Positions 57,547 to 64,000 of a stretch of DNA of 64,000 nucleotides are shown here, in pieces. The notes beneath the pieces are model-generated. The model made no database searches. It saw nothing but the letters and a program-made list of their open reading frames with translations, and had not been told where the DNA came from. The translations under genes and the position numbers were made by a program. Each line of letters begins with the position of its first letter. The first letter of the stretch is position 1. The DNA comes from Zygaena filipendulae (Eukaryota > Arthropoda > Insecta > Lepidoptera > Zygaenidae), in assembly GCA_907165275.2 (NCBI GenBank), contig OU015649.1:9826001-9890000 (forward strand), in the 5' to 3' direction.

Positions 57547-57889
57547 TAAAGACGAAACTTTAAATGTTTTTTACAGTAGTACTGTTATGTTATGTTATAG
57601 CAAAAATGTTAAAAACACGTTGAATAGATAAATTGTCTAGCAAGTACAGTATATAGTAAGTAAAGTATTATATAAAGAAGGAGAGCCAAGTTCAATACAA
57701 AAATTATGCTTGGCTGTGGGCTTCGCCGCAAAAAGAATGGAAATCTAAATAAGTGCCAAGTTCTATGCAAAAACAAAATATGTATTTATAGGAACAAACA
57801 ACATTATGAACAAGTTTTAAAGTCTATTTTTTTGCTTTATTGGATACCTATAACAATTGCTGTTATTTAAAAATGTGAGATCTTAAAGT
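57547..57889. other. No gene seen
   Basis: ggctgtgggcttcgccgc near 57712 resembles words of old lepidopteran repeats. Confidence 0.35.
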
Positions 57890-59110
57890 AGGTTAGCTTT
57901 GACTTGGCCTACTAGATTTTCTTCTGTTCTGTGCATGTGGTGCCGCGCGGCGGCGACAACACACCGTTGGCCGGTTGTTTAGCGCGTATTACAAGTTTTT
58001 TGTATGGGGACACCACTTAATTTTTGACTTTTTTATTTTTAGATTTTTTCCTACGCTTACACACAATTACCGAGCTGGATTCCAAATTTCAACCTTCTAG
58101 GTCATCTGGAAGTAGGTTAGATTTAGGTACTATATGTCAGTCAGTCAGTCAGTGCTAAAATTTACGACTTTTTGACCTTCATAATATCTTTATTACCGTT
58201 TGAGCTAGCTTTATGAAATTTGGGCTTCTACATGTCATTTTGGATATAATTAAACACACGTAGTTTACGTTAAAGAGGTTTTGAGTTGTAGAAGGGTCAA
58301 AAGTAGCACCAAGTGGTTCGTGTAATATTACACTCGACGCTGGTTAGCCAGTTCCTTTGCTTGAACTTGGCTTGACACGCTGCCGCGTGTCTAGACTATC
58401 AACATTCGCCCTAACTTTGCAAGGTCTAACTTCACAAACTCTACACCTTAGTCACAATATGTGGCTTTACCATTTCGTTACATTCACATGGGGGTAAGGT
58501 GAAAAATTTATCCAATGTTCATTAATTTTCTGTTGTACAACTTGTACAATGTACATACAATAGTTCTTGTAGTAACGAAACGGCCAAGTTACATATTGTA
58601 ACTATAACTAAGGGGTAGAGTATTTGAAGTTAAGTCTTGTAGAGTTAGGGCGTGTAGAGTTAGGATCTTGGCTCTACATGAGATCTGACAACTTTTCGAC
58701 AGTGCCAGTTATATGGTCTTGTCTTGGCAATATTTTACATGAAAATGTTTTAGTCGGAATTAACATTTTTTTGTAGGTTGCTTGTGAAACAATATTTTTT
58801 TATTATTTATAATAATAACAAGGAGTCCCTTTATCAATTTTCAGACCTACAGCTCAATGTTCAGATCTCTAGCGTGAAAATTGCGGAAGTTTCATACAAA
58901 CTTCCATCCCCTAGTTTAAGGGGCTGGAGGATAAAAGTTACAAGTTTTATAATTTTTTTGTTATTTGTGTACTAATACATACAAAATTTTAGCTTTTCAG
59001 GGCATTAAGAAATACTCTAAGAATTTTGATGAATGATCAGTGAGTCAGTGAAGAAATCAGGTTTTTTAGATATAAATAAATCTACAGTATAAGAGTTATG
59101 CAAATAAAAG
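57890..59110. repeat. Long unclassified lepidopteran repeat region
   Basis: ccgttggccggttgtttagc, tgtatggggacaccacttaa, then a (CAGT)n run at 58136-58154, cataatatctttattaccgt, aagtttcatacaaacttcca plus tcccctag, and tgatcagtgagtcagtgaa are words I associate with interspersed repeats of moths. No transposase or reverse transcriptase frame remains. Confidence 0.4.
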
Positions 59111-60839
59111 TTTATATGTTTAAATGTTTTATGTTTATATGTTTTATGTTTATTAAATTATATTATAATAATTAATCCCTAATAGTGTGTAACAAACAGA
59201 CAGACAGACACGCAAACTTACTTTCGCATTTAGAATATATTAGTCACTGCACCAGTGGCTGATACTTTATTTCATATTATAATAGGCACAGCGCATAGCA
59301 TTAAAATTACTATTTAAGTAATCTGTGGTTACCGGTGCTGGTTGCAAATAGAGTTATAATTATTTTGTAAGCTAGATTAAGTGATATTTTGTGTGTAACT
59401 GTATGGTGACCCAAATAAATGAAAAAAAATAAAATAAAAATAAGTCCGCTTTTTCAGCATATCCCGAGAATTTTGTTTATCTAGTATAATCCAAACCCAA
59501 GTTATAAGGGTTCAAAAAAACGACGAAGCGCTTCGAGAAATGGTAGGAAGTGCTTTTGCGCTTCGCTTGGCTGTTCTTGGCGGGGGCACTACCGAGCCCC
59601 CAGATACTTAACAGCATCGCTGCGCCGTTTAAGTTTGGTAAAGCAAGAGTTAATGAGTTGAGATTCTTTAGAGAATAATATTCTTATTGTTATTTGATAT
59701 TTCACTCTAGGAATTTAATCACGAAATCGACTTCTTCTTAGGTACGAAATTGTAGTATTTTAAACTATCCAGAAAAAAATTACATACAGTCTTAACTTGA
59801 TACGATCAATTTTTTTCATATCACTATCGCGAAAAAGTGTAAGTTTAATATTTAATGTGTCATCGTTAATATAATAAAACTGTATATTTTTAAGATTGTA
59901 CAAATATAAAAAAAAAAATTGCTGGGGAAATAACACAAAGGGATAAATAAAATACATTTTTTACGAAAAAAATTGTACCTACTGAGGAATTTAAAAAAAT
60001 GATTCTACTTCTACTCTATTCTTTAGATTTCATCATACCTATCATAAAACTTGACGAAGTCTCAAATTTACAACCAGCGAAAAACGATTACCTATATATA
60101 CCTTGGTTTGAGTAACCATTTATTTCTTTTTCTGCAGAAATATGAAGAAATAAGTCTATTTAGGCTGAATTTACAGTCTAGTTAGTCCTACAGACTTTCA
60201 TTTAAGTAACTATTATTACTTATTTTTACAAAGATAACGTGTCCGTATTGTCCAAACTCGATAATATATCCTTGCCCTGAAATCAAGTCATTTACATATT
60301 TTAATAAAACAATATCGCAAGTGAATCGCAACTGAGAGCTTGATTTAAGTTCTTACCACGATGAATGTAAATTCACCAGCGCCGCCATCGCAATCCAGAT
60401 TTCAATTCTGGAATTAATGACAACCGTTGTGGGCCGTGGCTCATCTAATATTTGCGTTACTTCCGGAGAGTTCTCTTAGAAATGGAATAAATTAATGCCA
60501 ATAAACGAATGGTGCGTTTGTGACTTGTTCAAATTACGTACCTATCTACGGGAAACTCAACCACAAAGTTTATCTCACTTCTGACAAGTTTTTTACTTCG
60601 TTGAACATCAAAATACAGCTTTAGCTTTTAATATTCATTAAAATTTGGAGATAATAAAAAAGCTCAACAAATACCTACTTAAAAAAGAAATAAGATATTA
60701 CCTATTACGAAGAATAAAAGATGGAATATAAAAACCTTAATAGACATAAAGCGCAAAGTATTTTTCAATTTATCAGGAATAAATGCTAGGGTTCAAAGCT
60801 CAGACACCCAATTATTGTGCACAAAAGCTGATTAGGGTG
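59111..60839. other. No gene seen
   Basis: AT-rich. gtgacccaaataaatgaaaa at 59408 looks like a retroposon tail, and gacgaagcgcttcg near 59520 is a short palindrome. Confidence 0.35.
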
Positions 60840-60925
60840 TGGGTACACGGGCGGCGCGGCGCGGCGCGACGCGGTGGTGTGGTAAAGCGACGCGCGTTTA
60901 CGCCGCCAGCGCCCGTACCCTTATT
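60840..60925. other. GC-rich island 15
   Basis: cgggcggcgcggcgcggcgc closely resembles island 4 (12540). It lies directly upstream of the 60970 repeat copy. Confidence 0.45.
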
Positions 60926-60969
60926 CACTATGACCATAACACACCGCGTTAAGATAAGACAAAACCTAT

Positions 60970-61123
60970 CTTTCCCTCGTAATCAAAGAAGCTTTACTCC
61001 AAAAACATACATTTACAACGTTTCTTATGCCATAAAGAATAAATAATTTCTTATATTTTGGCATCTAGAACGTTTCGAAATTGCGTTTTTGGGACGCGCG
61101 TTATAGGCAAGGAATGTTGTTGT
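60970..61123 (+). repeat. Dispersed repeat, direct pair with 9448-9612
   Basis: Same ordered words as 9448-9612, with an 11-base deletion near 61002 relative to it. Confidence 0.7.
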
Positions 61124-61473
61124 TCATTGGCCTGTGCTGTCGCATAGCTATACTACGTTATCAGCACGACTTGCAAGGAATTCTCCATCATAATTCATGA
61201 CAAAAGAATACTAGTAAAACGAACTGTGACGGAACTATTTGTACAGTCACGCGATTCGTATGAAATAATATCTATTTCGTGAATGTTTGTGGATAGAATC
61301 ACAAACTATTTATCCCAACAAAAGCCGTTTCACTGTGAAAATTGCGCCACGTCCCTAGGCTGTTTAAAAAAAGTGTAGAATTGTACTTTACAAAAAGATA
61401 TGAAATAAAAAAACCAAGCAACCATTAAGATTTTCAATAATAAAAAAAAGTTGTTGCAAATTTATCAATTTGT
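61124..61473. other. No gene seen
   Basis: AT-rich, unrecognised. Confidence 0.4.
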
Positions 61474-62090
61474 AATAGTACATTGTTATCCAAGGGGTGA
61501 AAGTAACTCATTTAGTGCCGAGACGGGGTTTGGCGCCCGAGCGTAGCGAGGGCGCCAATAGTTCGAGGCACTAAATAAGTTACTTTCTCCCGAGGGTAAC
61601 ACTGTGCTTTTCATTACGAATGCAAGGAAAGTCAAAATAAAAATAGGAATTAGCTAAAGAAAAAATGAGTGAAGATCGGATAGTCGCTTGACACTTTCCC
61701 ACCTATTTCTTTTTCTTTGGCCGGCTAGCTATTCAGCCAGTATTTTTTATTTACATTGTGGCGACCTAAAAAATTATTTTCTTTAATTACTTATTAAGTA
61801 TTAATTAAAGAAAATAAAAAATATAAATAGGAATTAGCTTAAGAAAAAGTGAGTGAATTTTATTTTAATTAATACCTATTTAAACTTTACGTTATTTCAA
61901 TTTTACATTGCGCTGGCTGTATAGAAAGTTGAAACATGGTTCAATAGAAATGTGAAAATAGACCTAGTTTTTTTTTAATAATTTGACAGTTGTCAGTTGA
62001 AAGCGATTCTCCCTAGGGCTGAAAAGGGCTACTTTCAACCCGCTTCTCAGGCAACTTCAGACCTACTTTCCGAGCATGAGTAATGAAAAA
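61474..62090 (+). repeat. Hairpin-bearing dispersed repeat, uninterrupted copy
   Basis: The empty-site counterpart of 51440-54708, with a single TTAA where piggyBac sits in the other copy. The stem pairs 61499-61519 with 61567-61587, 20 of 21 positions. Its loop contains a further palindromic core, ggcgccc (61532) and gggcgcc (61550). Confidence 0.85.
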
Positions 62091-62091
62091 A

Positions 62092-62231
62092 TATTTTCCG
62101 ACACGGTTGGACCAATTTCAACGGGACCTTCCCTGGTATTTAACTTATCTTATAAGGAGTGAAGTAGGCTACCTTGGAGTTCCTGCGGGAATTCTGAAAC
62201 TCACGCAGGTGAAACCACGGGGCACAGCTAG
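62092..62231 (+). mobile_element. Helitron-type copy, variant, 3' part
   Basis: acggttggaccaatttcaac, gggaccttccctggtattta, ctcacgcaggtgaaaccacg and CTAG at 62228-62231. It abuts the end of the previous repeat. Confidence 0.7.
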
Positions 62232-62866
62232 TTAAACAATTTTTACACTAATGGTTTTTTATGAGCTCAAGAAGATAAAATTATGACATGTCGAACTGAC
62301 TTATTCGGCATCCTGCAAGAGCTCCAATAAAGTTACTGCACTCTATATTTTTATTGACATGACTTGCAAATTGTTCAAACCGTACAACGATGCTGAATTC
62401 TAATTGCTAATAGATATTATAAATTTATCTAATTGATTGGTTTGACTTGAAAGTGGAAACTGTCTAGATCATTGTAGATGCATTATATGCGATAGTCCAT
62501 AGAAAGGAAAAAAAAATTAAATTAAATCTTTTGTAGATCCCAAAAACGGAGCAGGCGAAATTTTAAAACGTTTAATAGTTACAAGAACAAAATCATTTTT
62601 AGTTATGGAAATAACTGATAGACAAACTTATAAATGTCTGTGTAGTGTTGAGCTTATCTGCAGAATAACGAAAAATATAGAGTTGAAAAGTTAAAAAAAA
62701 AGGGAGGTTATGTTGACATCAGTTAGGAGAATATACACTCTAGTAGTCTCACGCCTACACGTTGACGCACACAAATGTCGTTGAACGTGTAGGTACATTG
62801 GCGCTAAACACTATCGCGTTTTCTGATTCCTTTAGGATAAATTAGATGAGAACGCCCAAGACATAA
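62232..62866. other. No gene seen
   Basis: AT-rich, unrecognised. Confidence 0.4.
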
Positions 62867-63084
62867 TCCTTACTAATATTATTGAATGCGAAACTGAGTT
62901 TGTTGGTTGTTTGTTTGTTTCTTTGTTACGCTTTCACGCCTTAACGGCTGAACCGATCATCATGAAATTTTTCATGCACGTTTCAGGGGTACAGAGAAGG
63001 ACTAAGGACATAAGGTACTTTTTACCCCGGAATTCCCGCGGGATCTCCGAAATTACCAAGGGTAAAACCGCTGGGAACAGCTAG
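62867..63084 (+). mobile_element. Helitron-type copy, full length, intact ends
   Basis: Starts tccttactaatattattgaa and runs through cgccttaacggctgaaccga, tcatcatgaaatttttcatg and ggaattcccgcgggatctcc. It ends cagCTAG at 63081-63084 followed by T. Confidence 0.8.
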
Positions 63085-64000
63085 TAGGAAATAAGTCGTT
63101 CGTCAAATTAGATATAACCTTTTCTTTCGTGCCACTCAACAAAAATCACCTTTCTCTCTTCAGCCAATGTACGATGTTGGCACGTATACATGGCGTATAC
63201 TATGTACCCTTTTTAATTAGTTTTATCTACGACAACCGTGGTATTAAAATAATATATGGTACGAATGGTACGATCATTAATTAAGGTTAATCTTTTAGAG
63301 AAATTAGTACAATATAAATGAGTACTATATTTTATTATGTATAAGCGCATATAACAATCGGCAGGATCATACATCAGTCAGACAGAGTCGTCGAGAACGA
63401 CGTGATTGCAATAAGGCAGTGGCTGTGATCCAAAAGTGTCAAGAGCATCGCCGCATCGTACCTGCTCACGAGTAGTTCAGTCTCCTCGAGTACTCCCGAG
63501 CCCCGACACCGAGTGTCTTGGGAAATCACGCTCGTCGCGCCCACTATACTAGCTGGTACAATAAAATATGTTTGATATATACCGTTCCAAGATACATTTC
63601 GGTAGAAATAAAGCAATTACCCACATCAAACTTCTCGTGACATACTCGTACTACGAGATTTATCGTGGACATTAAACAATATAGTCAAAATACTAGTGAA
63701 AAATACGTTATTTACGAGTAATGATTCAAAGATATCGCGACATAATATTATAAGTACATATATATATGATTGAACGTGTATTGTATAAATAATGTAGAGG
63801 TATTAGGTAATCAAACCCCTAACTAATGCACCTTGTACGTGTCGTATTGTAGTCGTCGTTCATTAGCAGTGTAAACCTAAACGCTCTGGTTGAATTATGG
63901 CGCCGCCGCGGCCTGTCATACGCTTAAGACGTATGCAAACAAGATTTATGTAATTAATTTAGAAGATAAGAACAGGCACGGGAATACATCGTGTACAGTG
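63085..64000. other. No gene seen
   Basis: A moderately GC-rich patch at 63390-63550 is open on the minus strand for 80 codons without a recognisable domain. ggcgccgccgcggcc at about 63900 is a small GC island. Confidence 0.35.

Noticed and set aside
1..64000. Search for tRNA, rRNA, CRISPR arrays and bacterial features
   Set aside because: No tRNA B-box with a credible cloverleaf, no rRNA words and no regularly spaced repeats with unique spacers were seen. The tandem arrays found are Helitron-type or low-complexity.
1..64000. miR-1 as a partner of mir-133
   Set aside because: Words from mature miR-1 (ggaatgtaaagaagtatgg) and its reverse complement were looked for by eye. The nearest chance matches (for example ttctttacatt near 19370) do not fit.

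Overview
This window looks like nuclear DNA of a moth or butterfly (Lepidoptera). It is AT-rich, has almost no open reading frames of real length, and is full of dispersed repeats of kinds I know from lepidopteran genomes. These include short Helitron-type elements that start with TC, end in a GC hairpin plus CTAG and sit between A and T; the 'accgacttcc' fold-back family; and fragments of the 'ccggccaagtg' family. No ordinary host protein-coding gene could be supported.

The one confident host gene is a microRNA. A hairpin at about 8250-8350 on the plus strand carries the deeply conserved muscle microRNA miR-133 (3p arm 8314-8335, 5p arm 8274-8296). A GC-rich island at 7625-7923 lies 350-650 bases upstream and is a plausible promoter or first exon of its primary transcript. 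I looked for its usual partner miR-1 and did not see it. A second possible transcription start, with a TATA box, a correctly spaced initiator and a splice-donor-like end, lies at 44478-44650. It belongs to no gene I can name.

The rest is a layered transposon landscape. The best preserved element is a piggyBac-type transposon at 51815-54486. It has TTAA target duplications, short matching ends, a 5' UTR intron, a poly(A) signal and an unbroken 619-residue transposase. It sits inside an older repeat, and a second copy of that repeat at 61474-62090 shows the uninterrupted site. Other DNA transposons are a Tc1-type element (36141-37685) whose transposase has four in-frame amber stops, a 599-bp deletion derivative (38984-39582) whose remaining ORF joins a transposase N-terminus to its C-terminus, a non-autonomous hAT element with a perfect 8-bp target duplication (33249-34102), and a mariner-like MITE (24912-25307).

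Region by region: 1-6700 holds low-complexity AT DNA and old repeats; 6700-8350 the GC islands and mir-133; 8600-32200 mostly Helitron-type copies, MITEs and one fold-back element; 32300-39600 a GC island and the hAT, Tc1 and deleted elements; 40400-43300 Helitron-type copies; 44400-47100 the promoter candidate and several GC islands; 48300-49600 a fold-back element; 51400-54700 the nested piggyBac; 54800-64000 further repeats. About twenty short GC-rich islands are spaced through the AT-rich background; their function is unknown.
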